A stretch of 64,000 nt of DNA from Dactylellina haptotyla (taxonomy: Eukaryota; Ascomycota; Orbiliomycetes; Orbiliales; Orbiliaceae): NCBI GenBank assembly GCA_031310005.1, contig CM062387.1, positions 1,550,001 to 1,614,000 on the forward strand, written 5' to 3'. Below, one piece after another: positions 35,565-47,500 of this stretch. Each line of letters begins with the position of its first letter. Position 1 is the first letter of the stretch. The notes under the pieces were generated by a model that made no database searches, was not told the origin of the DNA, and saw nothing but the letters and a program-made list of their open reading frames with translations. Both the position numbers and the translations under genes were made by a program.

Positions 35565-36334
35565 GTATTGCTAGTATTATTCCTATCTCGCGTACCAGAA
35601 CGTAAGGCTACTAGTTTAGGAGACCCCCTGTATTTGTAAGGTTATACTGCATTCAATTATTATTCAATCTAAACCAATACGAACACCTTTTCAAGGAATC
35701 TAGATCCTTCATTACTCTCGACTTTCAGTTCAACTACTCCAAGTGCCTTTCAGTGCTTCCAGAACGCATCCCTATCATCCACCAATTAAATAATTTGCAG
35801 CAGCTGCTGCTATAACCGCTCGATTTTCAATTTGGCTGTCAGCCAAGACTGCTCCCTAAATATCAATAGTAACAGCCTAGTTATAAGATTGCCTCCGCAG
35901 ATAAGCTCTTGAAGGCGGCAAAGAATGGCCAATGCATGCACTCACATGGATCATAAAATGTCAGCCTCGCCAACAATTATTTCTTGGCGATTGACGTTGA
36001 TCTCACACATTCTAGTCCCCGCTCCTAGGTTTAATTTCCTGACTAGTTCCTGACCATCGGAAGATGTCAATCGTTTCTTCGGCATGAACGACACTAGTTG
36101 ATTGTTGTCTCAAACCCTTACACGACTGCAGCTCCTAAACCTTCGTTCAGGGCGTTTTAAATATACATCCTCGAGCTAGGACTCATACTCAACTCCACGC
36201 GCAACGATAGATACATACTAATGTGCGGAAGTGCACTCTTTGCGTGTTAGGACGCGGCGGCAAGAGGTTGACTATTTGATACCCAACCCTAGCCTAATTT
36301 CTATTGAGGCTCGTTACGAGCTTAGATAACCGTA
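35565..36334. other. Intergenic region before the first NLR
   Basis: No gene is seen. In fungi, NLR genes sometimes sit next to small genes for HeLo or amyloid-motif effector proteins. I looked for one here and found no open frame of useful length. Confidence 0.4.
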
Positions 36335-39300
36335 ATGTCTGGTATAGAGTTAGCATCAGCCATTCTAGGAATATTGGCAGTTGGTGCCAAAGTAACAACA
36401 TGTCTTTTTGATTTGTCGCAGACTCTCGCGAATACCCCTGAATCTATCAAAACAACTTTAATTACAGTAAAAGAAACATCACTGATTCTAAAACAGCTTG
36501 AATTGTACATAAATCAAGTTCATTCTGTATCGGATGACATTAGATCATTGCTATCCATCGATCATTTATCCGAAACCTTAACCGGTTGCGTACTAACGCA
36601 CTCGGAGCTCGAGAAACATCTAGACTTTGTGAACGGATCAGACCAGGATGTGTCCATGTTTGATCGAGGGAAGTGGTTACTCAGGGAGAAAGAAATCAAA
36701 AGTGTAGTTACTCGATTGGAGGGGCATAAGTCTACTTTTACATTAATCCTTCAGATTTTGCAATGGTACATTGGGCTTTACTAGCTTTTCCTCAGCAATA
36801 CCTTGGTTTTTTACTGGCAAAATACACTAATATTTCGAAAAGTCACTCGATGCAGCGTGCGCAAGAAACTCTAGAAAGATTATCCAAACATATGGAAAAC
36901 AATGCTACAAAAGATGCTGTCCTCCAGGCGCATCTGCAACAATATAGACTACATGCGACCCAAAATGAACGTTTCGACTCCCAGAGCGTCCGATCAGTTG
37001 ATCTAAACAGCATATTACCCGACGCCGACGATACGGCCACTATAACGTCAATTGACAAGTCTGGTTCAACGCTGACCAAAAAAAGCCCAAACACCCGAAG
37101 ATCATTACTCAAATATGAAAAGTTATTGGAATCTTCCTGGGTATATCGCAGAATCGACTTTTCTTGGTCTAAAACATCCATTCTAAGTCGCTCACGCTCG
37201 GAAAGAGGCATGAATCCATCGATTTTATCAAAAGAAACTTGGGATACCATCTCGAACATCGCGGTATATCGATTGCCTATAGAAGCGTCCGGTGTGTATA
37301 ACAGTCACCGTTACGAGCCTATGACATTTGAGAACCCATCAGGGACGTTACCAACGCTTGAGGTGGAAATCGAAGGCTTACCGATAGTTGATTCCCCACA
37401 ATCGACCAGTAAAACCACATACACGCCTCCAAGATCGCCGACGGAGATTTTTGCACCCACGGAGAAGGCTGACAAACGCGAACGCCGCCCAATTAACCCA
37501 ATAAATCTGGCATTCATCTTCCCGCCCAAGCTAAGTATTGAACTAGGGCGACTAGAATTTCCAAATCCCCATTTTGTTTACCAAGCTGGCCTATTCAAGA
37601 TACTATCGAGGACTATCAAAAACAAGAAAAGTACAGACCGCAGAACATCAGCCGTGGTTCTCTGGGGCAGGCCGGGATATGGGAAAACGGAGACCGTCCT
37701 AAACTTCCTAGCCACTAAATTTAGCCTAAGAGATCCAGACCTCCCTCGCATATGGGTACAAGCGAGTACCAAGGATCAGATAGTCCAAGCTTACTCAAAA
37801 TTAGCAAAGCAAATGGGCCTTGTTTCCGAAGAGTCAACTGACCAAAGGGACCATGCAAATGGCTTATGTGTTTGGTTTAAAACTACGCGTATGTGATGCA
37901 CGTCGGCTACCTGTAAAAGTTTGATGGTTAACCTTATTAATATAGAGCTAAGATGGTTACTAATTCTTGATAATGTGCCAAACTTGGATATGATTCTTGA
38001 CTTCGTACCACAGTGGAGCTCAGGAACCGTAATCATCACCACTCGGGATAGGCCTAAAGATCGCAACCATATCCACAATTATATGCCCTATTGGAAATTC
38101 GAGAGACTCAAGATCTTGAGTGAAAAACAAGCTATTATGATAGTTGAAAGTTATTTTAAGGGTAAGGAAACAGATATTGAGAATGAGGCTGTAAAACTTG
38201 CAGAAAAAGTTGGGTTTGTTCCAATTGGACTACAAGCGGCAATCAAATATATACAAGAACAGACAGTTTCTCTGAAGATTTTCAACCAAAGATGGACAAG
38301 CACGGAGGCGTTTCTAAGTATGTGCAAAGTCGGACACGGCTACCGTGTTTCCACAGAAGGCTATTATGCATCAGCCAATAATTTATACACCAATCAACAA
38401 CTCTCGAAGATTTGGCAGGAAGATTTCAGCTTAGCGAATACATACCGCCGTCCTGTGGTTCTGAATAATCTCAGTTCAGGCCCCCGACCAACTATTTCTG
38501 AGGGATTCACGGCGATATTTACATGGTTTGATATAAAGACGATAAACTTTCAAAGTCTTTCTACCATGCTTAGATCGTTTCCCTTTAAGAATCTAAGCCC
38601 TAACCCACCGGTTTCTCAGGTAGAAGCAGCACAATACATGGTCGGTGAATTTCTAGCTCTTTCTAACCATGCCAGCAACTACAACGTCGATAAGCTAGCC
38701 CAGATAAGTTGCGCTATGGCTTTCTCTCCGGAAGCAAGGTCTAAGAGTCTAGATCTAGTATGCAGCGTTATACTCCCAGATATTTTAACTACTATAGATG
38801 GGCGTGTGGAGGGTATCGACTTCATCGATTGTGTGACCACCTTGAATGAGCGATTCACAGGGCTTGCCAAAAATTTTAACCCTTCTTTAACACCTCCTAG
38901 CTTTGTTTTAGCGTTGAAGGATGCAATAGTGTAAGTTCCAAACGAATATCAATTTTAACAATCTAGCAGTGTCGAACTTTTGTAATAAAAACAACTGTCG
39001 TTCTTAGTTTATCTCGATATTCCGGCTGCGTAGAAAATTTCATATTGCTGCAAAAGACCTTGGATTGGTTGGAATATTGTTTTCCTCCCCTAGAGGGCCT
39101 AACAGCACTTCGCCAGACCAGGAGATCGAGACAAATAAGAAATATTTTATATGGCGACCCACTAGATACCGACAACCAGCAGTCGAACAAAATTCACTCG
39201 CGGTTTCCTATATACCACAAAATCCGGTCGACGGCTGCCGAGATTCCATATTTTACAAATGTCAGCGAGTATCTATACATGGCGAACGGATATAAGGTAT

Positions 39301-40250
39301 CTGCCAGTCTCAATGACGATATGAATATTGATGCTGTCATAATATTTCCAAACGACGGAACAAGTAGCAAATATAGTCAAATAGCTACTGATATCTGGTC
39401 CTTCCCGAGTGTATATCATTTTAACCAAGCAAAACTTTCTATCGCCCAAGGGGATTTTGGAGAAGCAAAAGTTAAATTAGAATTTTTCCTGGGAATAAAC
39501 CAAGAGTTCGAAAGAGTTCCTACGGTCGGAATAGGCGCTACATCAATGATCATGTAAGTTCCATATGGAGTTAAATTTGTCTTCGTTGTTAGTCTAATAT
39601 GGGTAATTTCGCAGTGGTGAAGCACATTACCTTTTAGGAAGTATACATCTTATTGGTGGGCTGTATTCACTATCAATAGCACAGACCAAGGAGGCAGGCA
39701 AATATTTTGCCAAATGTCCTAGAGATTCCAATATTTTGATGGCGTTTGTTGGAGCGAATTTGGGACTGGCCTACGCAAAACTAGGAGAATACGATTTAGC
39801 AGTGTAAGTATTTAGTGCAAGAAACGGCTAGTATTGTGGCTAATAGGATGTTTTCGATTATGATATTCCTTTAGAGAATCACTTAAAACTGCACAGATAT
39901 CCTTCGCGCAGAGCCTCCCGCATCGAAACTTTTGGGCCTCCAGTAACCTATTAGGTATATTCGATACCCTTTCAAAGGTCTACAATGCTGCAGGAAATAT
40001 TATCATGGGTCGGAATTACGAAGAATTAGCTGCCGACTGGAGAAAATCCCTATGTGCAGATGGAACTGGTTCACAGGAATTAGACGTGCCGAACGGATAT
40101 GAAATAAAATACTGGGAGTTGCCGGAATGGTTGATAGATTGGGAATCGATCCAAGATGTAAATGCATTTCTTGATGGCACTGGTGATTCGGATATAGAAA
40201 GTGAGGACGCAAGTGAGATAGATCCAAGTTTATGTTTCCGCTATTCATAA
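36335..40250 (+). CDS. NLR-type STAND receptor 1 (Helo-like / NB-ARC / TPR)
   Basis: Fungal intracellular receptor of the signal-transduction ATPase class. The CDS is join(36335..36765, 36843..37888, 37946..38930, 39008..39553, 39615..39803, 39875..40250), six exons and 1190 residues. Residues 1-145 are a Helo-like N-terminal domain (MSGIELASAILGILAVGAKV), a class linked to membrane-targeted cell death in related proteins. A Ser-rich linker follows. The NB-ARC core has a P-loop at G419-T426 (GRPGYGKT), Walker B RWLLILDN with Asp501, the sensor strand TVIITTRD, and the GLPL-like VPIGLQAAI. The C-terminus has TPR-like repeats, for example GANLGLAYAKLGEYDLAV. Expected role: ligand sensing by the repeats, oligomerisation by NB-ARC, output through the Helo-like domain. 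The reading frame is intact. The neighbouring gene is a paralogue. Confidence 0.9.
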
Positions 40251-41077
40251 ATCTACAATGGAGAATACATTATAACACTTCTTTGAGTTATTTTTCCTTT
40301 CAACCGGGTTGGGGTTTAGGGGAATTTGACCAACAATTACAATCGGAATCGTGAATGATCTTATATGATAGGTACGTAGAGGTATACGTAGGACTTTTTG
40401 CTTTGGGTGCATTTCGCAATATGCACTAAGCTCAATCAGGCTGCCTTTTGGACAGGCATCGATTTGTTGGTGTAACCCTATTGATAGAGACAATAGTCCT
40501 AATTGATGGAATTCCTCAGCAGAGAATCTTTAACAATTACAATTACACCAATTCCATGATCCGGGAAAGTTGACCAAACAGCTGTCTGGAAACGGGAATA
40601 GTATACTTGACAGCCAAGAAAAAGCACATTCTTGCAAACAAAGATAACAAAAGGGGGGTAGGTATACCTGTATCGCGTGGGCTGGAGCGCGAGCGGGACG
40701 GAAAATTAGCGATTGGGACTTGGAACTTGCAGACGCCAAGCGATTTCAACCCACCCTTTGATGAATATGCCATACCAGACCCTCGGACTTGCAGATGAGG
40801 CTGCAAAAATTCAAATTGTATTTATCGTTCAGGAACCCCTCAGCCGCACCCGCAAATAGTCTTTATTTGCAGATTTCTCCGGCGTTGAAGGCCAACCCTT
40901 GTCTGAGACGCTACCTATCGCCCGAATAGGTTCCAAATTCTTCTTAACTCTTTCAAGATACTTCCCGAACCTCATCAACCTAGGCGGATCAAGCATATGC
41001 CAACCAAGATTGCGCGAATTTTCATAAATGCCCTCGAAGAGACACTCTCAAGAAATTGGTACTGAGTTGATGCGACA
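40251..41077. other. Spacer between the two NLR genes
   Basis: About 830 bases separate the two paralogues. No gene is visible. A 63-codon frame at 40607-40798 has no recognisable content. The last 50 bases form a plausible leader for the second NLR. Confidence 0.4.
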
Positions 41078-44000
41078 ATGTCCGGGCTTGAAGTAGCTTC
41101 GGCGGTGGTGGGCATCCTCGCCATTGGTGGGAAGATGGTTGCATATCTCTGGGATGTATCGCATAAATTCGCAGATGCGCCCGACTCCGTGCTGGCAGCT
41201 CTTATCGCGCTAAAAGAAACATCCTTGATTCTTGAAGAATTGCAATTATATATTCTGCAAACGCACCCAGTGCCCGAAAATAGAAGGTCGTTGATACTAA
41301 TCGAGCACATATCCGACACTTTAACAGGCTGCGTTCTTACGCATTCCGATCTCGAAAAACAGATAGATTTCGCCAAGGGAACTGAATCTGCGGAAGAGGG
41401 GTCTATTTTTGATCGAGAGAAATGGCTAGCCAGAGAGAAAGAAGTGCAGGATGCCGTTCGGCGACTACAAGATCATAAATCTTCGTTTGCGTTAATGTTG
41501 AATATACTACAATGGTGAGTTCAGCCCAATCGACCTCCATATATTTTCTTTTGACTTGTTACTTATCACAGCATGAATGCATGAAGTCATTCAATGCAGC
41601 GCGCGCAAGAGACACTGGATAAACTCTCTAAACACATGGACGAAACCGCGGCCAAAGATGCGGTCCTTCAGGCCCATCTTTATAATCACTCTGTGCGAGG
41701 AGGCCAGAATAGCGATTCTCAGCCCCCTTCTCTTATATCCGATTCGGAGACGGATAGCATGATGCCTGACCCTGACGATGCGTCAATTGTCTCACCAATA
41801 CGTAATTCTCGGGTCCCGGGATTAGTAGAACCCAAAGTCAAGGGCAGTCGAAACTCGTTGACGAATTTTGAAAAGGAATTGAGAAAATCTTGGGTATACC
41901 GCAGAGTTTCCTTCTCTTGGTCCGAAACATCAGTGTTAAGCCGTTCGCGGTCAGAGAGAGGCATGGCTGCCTCAGTTCTATCTAAAGATACCTGGAAAAC
42001 AATATCCAATATTGCCGTCTACAATCTACCCATTTGTCCATCAGATGTGTACAACAGTCGCTGGTACGAATTTGCAAATTTGGAGAATCCTTCAGACACT
42101 TTACCTACATTTGACAGCTGGGATGACCATGGTATAACTCCTCCGAGAGGCCCCCAAAGTTCCATAACAACCACCGCCCCATCGCGACCGACGACACAAC
42201 CTAATAGTCCCGACCGGAGCACGATTGACCAAAGTCCTCAAACGCGCCGTATTCAGGCATTCACATACTTCTACCCAACTAAGTTGATGGATGAATTATC
42301 CAGCTTAGGATTCCGCAATCCTCACTTCACCGGTCAGAAAGATATATTTTGGAGATTGTCAAACCATTTACACCAGATGAAATACTTGAATAAATCGACA
42401 GAGGGGCGGCATCAAGTTATCACACCAACTATAGTTCTTTGGGGTAAACCAGGATATGGGAAAACAGAAGTCGTATTGAATTTCATCACCGGAGAATCTG
42501 GGAGTAGCGTGTTCAAGATACAAAACCCATTTCAAATCTGGATACACGCGAACACGGAGGTTAATATCACTCGAGGGTTTTCGGATTTGGCTCAGACGTT
42601 AAGCTTGGCTCCTGTGGATTCGAGTGATGAGGAATACAATGCTGCGCAATTGCGTCGTTGGCTCGAGGCTACGGGTAAGTCCGATGTCAACAATCTTCTC
42701 TTTTATATGTGCGCTAACTGGCCCGAAAAAACTAGAATCAAGATGGTTACTAGTTCTAGATGGCATAGTAGAGCTAGATAACGTCCCGAAAATTGTGCCA
42801 CAAAGTCGTCTCGGGACAGTCCTCATTACCACCCGCAGCTGCCCAACCCAAAAACAGCTCAGACACATTGACATGCGTCACTGGTTCACCATAGAAGTTG
42901 GTTTATTGAGCGAAGAAGAAGCTGTATCGATGGCAGAGAGCTATCTAGGCTCTCAAGGGCCTGGAATGAGAGATGAGGTACAGAAGCTCGTGGCGAGGCT
43001 AGGGTCCCTCCCCATCGGGGTCCAGGCGGTGATGAAATACATCCAAGAAAGAAACATAAACCTGAAAACATTCAATATGAGATGGAACACAACGGAGTCT
43101 ATTTTAAGGGATTGCAAAGTTAGACACGGTTATCGAATTTCAACTCATAATCTAGACCCAGACCGGCCACTATGCGAACTTTGGTGGAGAGAGTTTCAGC
43201 AGTTACGAAAATATGATGTGGCGGAACTGGATAGTCGCCAGGAAAAAATATTAACAGTTTTTACAAAGATAATAGAAGTGGTCGCCTTTTTGAACTCGAC
43301 TGTTATTACTTTGGAGTTACTTGAGTCAATGCCTCGAAAAATCGCGGACCGGGATCAAATTTCTCTAACATTACAGGATGAGTTGGAAATTCTCGAGGCA
43401 CTAAATCAGGTCTTCAATTCAGAGAATTCTAAAAACAAGTATAGCTTTGATAAGCTTACGCGGATAAGTTACATATTAGGAATGCCTAACGAGGCAAGAT
43501 ATAAAGCAATCGACCTAATATGCAATTCTTTGCTTCCTGAAATATTAGGCACACAGCTCCAGCGCCCGCAAGCTGAGCAATTTCTACGCTTTATCATATG
43601 CTTAAATGATTACTTCAATGAGTTTCTCTCGAATTCCAACCCTTCGATGGTACCGCTCAGTTTTCTTTCCTCTTTAAAAGTTGCATTCATGTGAGTTTGC
43701 GTGACTTAATCAATCGTTAGGCGCTATACAATTAATACTCTTCTTTTCATTAGAATATGTCAACATTTTGGTATGCCCGATAATGTGAAGCAGCTTTGGA
43801 ACACATTTGACTGGTTGGCATCCGCGATCTCCCCTTTGGACAAACAAATCGCTATTTCTTACGACAATATAAAAGACGATAACCCGGATTGCAAATACTT
43901 TCATATCGCCCTTTGCTATCAAATCAGGTCAATCGCTTTCATAGTCGCCGACGATTTCCCCAACGCGATTAGATACCTGCGGCTGTCGAACTATTATTTT

Positions 44001-44928
44001 AAATCGTAGGAATTTCGTCGCCAGGGTGACCGGGAGATCGATGATTCATTATTACACGAAAAGATAAGTGGGAAATACCCGCAAATTGCCATGGATACTT
44101 TGTATCTAGAGTGCATATCCAACGTCAACCTGGCGAGGTGTTTAATGTTCCAAGGGGATCGTGCGGGCGCCGCCAACCACCTGGTCTGGTATCTCAAAAC
44201 AGATGGGGGTTTAGAAGGAGACCGTAAGCCTAGACTGCGTATGAACGGAACCAAAGCCCCGAAAGTTATCGTGTAAGCTCAATTTCTGCTCTTAATCCCA
44301 CTCTAATCCTTATCTGACAAGAATTTCTTTTTTGATAAAACAGAGCATTAGCATGGTATTTTTGGGGCAACCTACTTCTACTGAGGGAGGAATATGAAAT
44401 TGCCGTTGATGCGAACCAGATGGCAAGAAACTACTTCTCAGATTGCTACGGAGACTCCAATCTTCTAGTAGCGTCGGCGGAAGCTAACCTGGGACTTGCA
44501 TATACCAAGCTTGAACAATACGAACTAGCAGAGTAAGTTTCGGCGAGCCCCTGAAATAGTCGACTATTGGCGTTTTTTAATGCTTTTGCTTCGTTAGGAA
44601 CTCTCTAACCAGAGCTATGGGGCTTTGGAAACAAGCTTCCAAGTCTCAGGATATCTGGGTTTTAAGGAATACAGCACAGGCATGTTATAGGATGATGAAA
44701 GCTTATCTTGGCGCCGGCGACCTCAACAATGCAGAGAAATATGGACGCTTTGCCACGATTCTGAGGAAGATCTTGCAACCGGGAAGTAAAGAGCCAGACA
44801 TGGAGGATGAGAGAGATCGAGTTTACGAGAACATCCTCAAGTGTTGGGAGCTACCAAAAAACGACAGAGTATATGAGAATATCCTCCAATGTTGGGAGTT
44901 ACCGAAAAGGAATTCCGTCTCTTCGTGA
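41078..44928 (+). CDS. NLR-type STAND receptor 2, paralogue with in-frame stop
   Basis: Tandem paralogue of the preceding gene with all five introns at equivalent positions and phases: join(41078..41514, 41587..42674, 42736..43690, 43754..44272, 44344..44532, 44598..44928). It has a Helo-like N-terminus (MSGLEVASAVVGILAIGGKM), P-loop G432-T439 (GKPGYGKT), Walker B RWLLVLDG with Asp517, the strand TVLITTRS, and TPR-like repeats such as EANLGLAYTKLEQYELAE. Exon 4 contains an in-frame TAG at 44007-44009, in a region that aligns with open sequence in the paralogue. Strictly translated, the product is 911 residues and lacks most of the TPR region; without that stop the frame would run to 1172 codons. 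No intron of plausible length removes it. It may be a recent nonsense allele, a truncated but functional receptor, or an assembly error. The C-terminus carries a 16-residue tandem duplication. Confidence 0.8.
44816..44911 (+). repeat. 48-bp tandem duplication at the end of NLR 2
   Basis: Two adjacent, slightly diverged 48-bp units encode DRVYENILKCWELPKN and DRVYENILQCWELPKR. The paralogue upstream does not have them. Silent differences between the units show that the duplication is not brand new. Confidence 0.75.
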
Positions 44929-47500
44929 ATTAAAGGTCCAAAATTCAACTAGGATATTAGAATTTTCTTCTTACCATTATTATCTATATATTCGGCCTGG
45001 TCCTAGAATTCAGAGACTAAATAATCAGCCTAAATGTTAGGTCGACTTGCTCTAGCCTCGTCGCGTTCCAGAATCGTACCGAGAAACTTCAATTATGACA
45101 GCCTATTATTAATAGAAATTATTAACTTTACAAGGTCCTTCTCGGGCCTCGTCCTGTTTGGGAACCATACGACGGAGGGACCGCGCTGAATGGCTGCACG
45201 AGGGTACGATAATTGGCGACGGGGTCTTATCTTTGTCCCACATCTCGCTTCTGCAGGTCGACAGTCCCGACATATGAACACTGCTAGGTAGACGTGGGGT
45301 AGGCCTAGGGTGTCCGAAGAAACAGCATTAAGTGATCAATTGAAACATGCGCGAAAGCCACATGGGTTCTTGAAGGCTTCGTAATGGATATTTGGAATAT
45401 ACCTCGTCGATATCTTGAGGGACCGGGAGCACTTTTGAGATGCGTTGCAGAGATTTCGAGGCCTTGCATTCTTCTCGTATTGACGCGCGATATCATACCA
45501 TCGTTACTTGTCACAACGCCACGTTATTAATCTAATGATATCAACGGGAATGGCTTCGATAGCTGACAACAAGCTTTGTGTTTAAGATTAGTAATCGGAA
45601 ATCCATCCGCTCCACAAAACGCTCACGGTGGTGTCAATCTGATGTATTATGTATTGGGCAGCAGCCACAGCCACCCTCTCGATCTTGGCGCGACGGCGCT
45701 GATCCTAGTTATCGATAATTATCGTACAATGCATTGATAGATTGCTATGGCAAAGGACCTCACTGGTTTCAAATATATCCAGCTAGCTAAAGTCAAAATC
45801 AATCCAGCTTGACAGTAGCTATAGATATCTCTCAGAGAAAACCAAGCTTAGAATGTGGTTCAGTGATCGACTAGCGACTACAAGCGCGATTCCTGTTTTC
45901 AGTTAACATTGAATAGGTAAATATGTTACAATATTAAATATTTTCAACCATGGTAATTTTAGCAATAGAAGGCATTCTAGTTGAATGATCAGGCTGTTCA
46001 TATTAGTGATTTTATCATACGCAATAGCTCAAGATTTCAAATTTCGTCGGCAGAGGACAAGTTTAGAATATCGATGAAGCCTGGATTTCAGCTTCAAATA
46101 TTTTAATGCCTTTATAACCCACCAAAAGTGCGGTGGGGGACCCAAGATGTGGAAAGAGAAGCGATTTTGTCTTCATTGGATCTAGGTCGCCAGCGGACTT
46201 CCGCACCTTCTTCTTTTGACAGACGTCATGGAGTCTCCCACCCCGGCCCCGGTCCGGTTCGCATGCATGTTTCTGCAAAAACATTCGAAAGCGAAAGGGA
46301 TAATCGTTAATATCGAGCATGCAAGGAACACCGAAACACAAGCGACACGTTCGACGGGAATGCTGTCTTATTCGCCAATTGCGTCTACCGAAGTGGAGCC
46401 CGCACCCATTCCGAACGCATCCTCGATCGTCGAGAGGAGACCTTTGACAAACATCGAAGTCTTGTCAGACGGCCGCCTATTTCTTCCCAGTCCTCTCGAC
46501 GTCTTAACGGGAAAAGCCGCCACCCATTTGGTGCTTCTTCGGCCTTGTGGGACGCGTTCCCGCATAAATACGCACCCCGGCTACTTTTATTTCTGCAAGC
46601 GAAGTCGCAGACCCCGATCGAATTGGGTGACAAGTTCCAGCGTGAACGTCAACCACAAAGCCCGATCCTCAGATCCACCCGCAGCTTCTTGGATGGAGGA
46701 AAATCAAATATGCAATATGCGCAGGACTGAAATGCACATGCCTTCTCGACAGACCCAGGAATCATGCCAGCTTCCAACACGTGGGGTAAGAAGCCCAAAA
46801 GGTTAATCATTATTCCAGGCAGGAAGTCCGAAGTATCCTTGTCCAACCACCAGCCCACGATAAGGAACCAGACCACTCAGTTCAGAAGGTGAACTGGAAC
46901 ACCCACCTTGAAGCTGCCGATTCCAACGGGCAATATTCCTTTTCGCAAATAGAACTGAAGGAGAGAGAGAAAAAAGCTTTGCGCCCAGACCGTCCTTACA
47001 CTGGAGCCGGAGTGGTACCTATACGAACCGTACAAGAAACAAAGGCTTGTGAAACGGACGATATCGGTACAGCGAGGGTAGTGAACCTGGGTGCTTCTGA
47101 CCCGAACCAGGATTTCTCGACCACCAAACACCACGGATCTGTCGGTTTCCTGCGTCCCTGATCTCATAAGCAGGAAGTGCCTGAAAAAGCAAAATTATAG
47201 TAATAGCCGGATGAGACAGACTTCCATTGAGGTGGGCATATGGGGGTACCGGCTTTTCAACTTTCCACTTTGAGTCGAAGTATAAAGGTTACACCGGATC
47301 GCCTGGAGATTTTTCTCAACGGCCTTTTACTCCAATCTTGGATCAGCAGTAATATTAGCACTCAGAAGCTATCTTATAGCTATCTATACAAGCTACCCTT
47401 TAAGTAGAGGTATCTGTCGTTGCATACCGGTAGCTGTTCTGTCATTTTAGGTCATATTTACCAGTCTTTTATATCCCAGCCGCACACATCCGGATTCACA
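44929..47500. other. Long intergenic region, no supported gene
   Basis: About 2.6 kb. Open frames at 46216-46806 (196 codons) and 46889-47161 (90 codons) are present on the plus strand, but neither shows a domain or compositional bias I would trust. The stretch 45,100-46,080 is AT-rich with nothing visible. The final 220 bases are the GDPD promoter, with a TATA box at 47281. Confidence 0.4.
47281..47288 (+). promoter_or_regulatory. TATA box before GDPD gene
   Basis: TATAAAGG lies 220 bases before the ATG at 47501, just after a sharp drop in GC content. This is a good match to the consensus, with a slightly long implied leader. Confidence 0.4.

Noticed and set aside
44000-44025. Intron removing the TAG in NLR 2
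   Set aside because: The only nearby GT...AG pair spans about 20 bases, far below the minimum intron size, and longer choices would delete sequence conserved with the paralogue.
46216-47161. Plus-strand frames of 196 and 90 codons
   Set aside because: No recognisable domain, low-information composition, and no splice arrangement linking them to a known protein.
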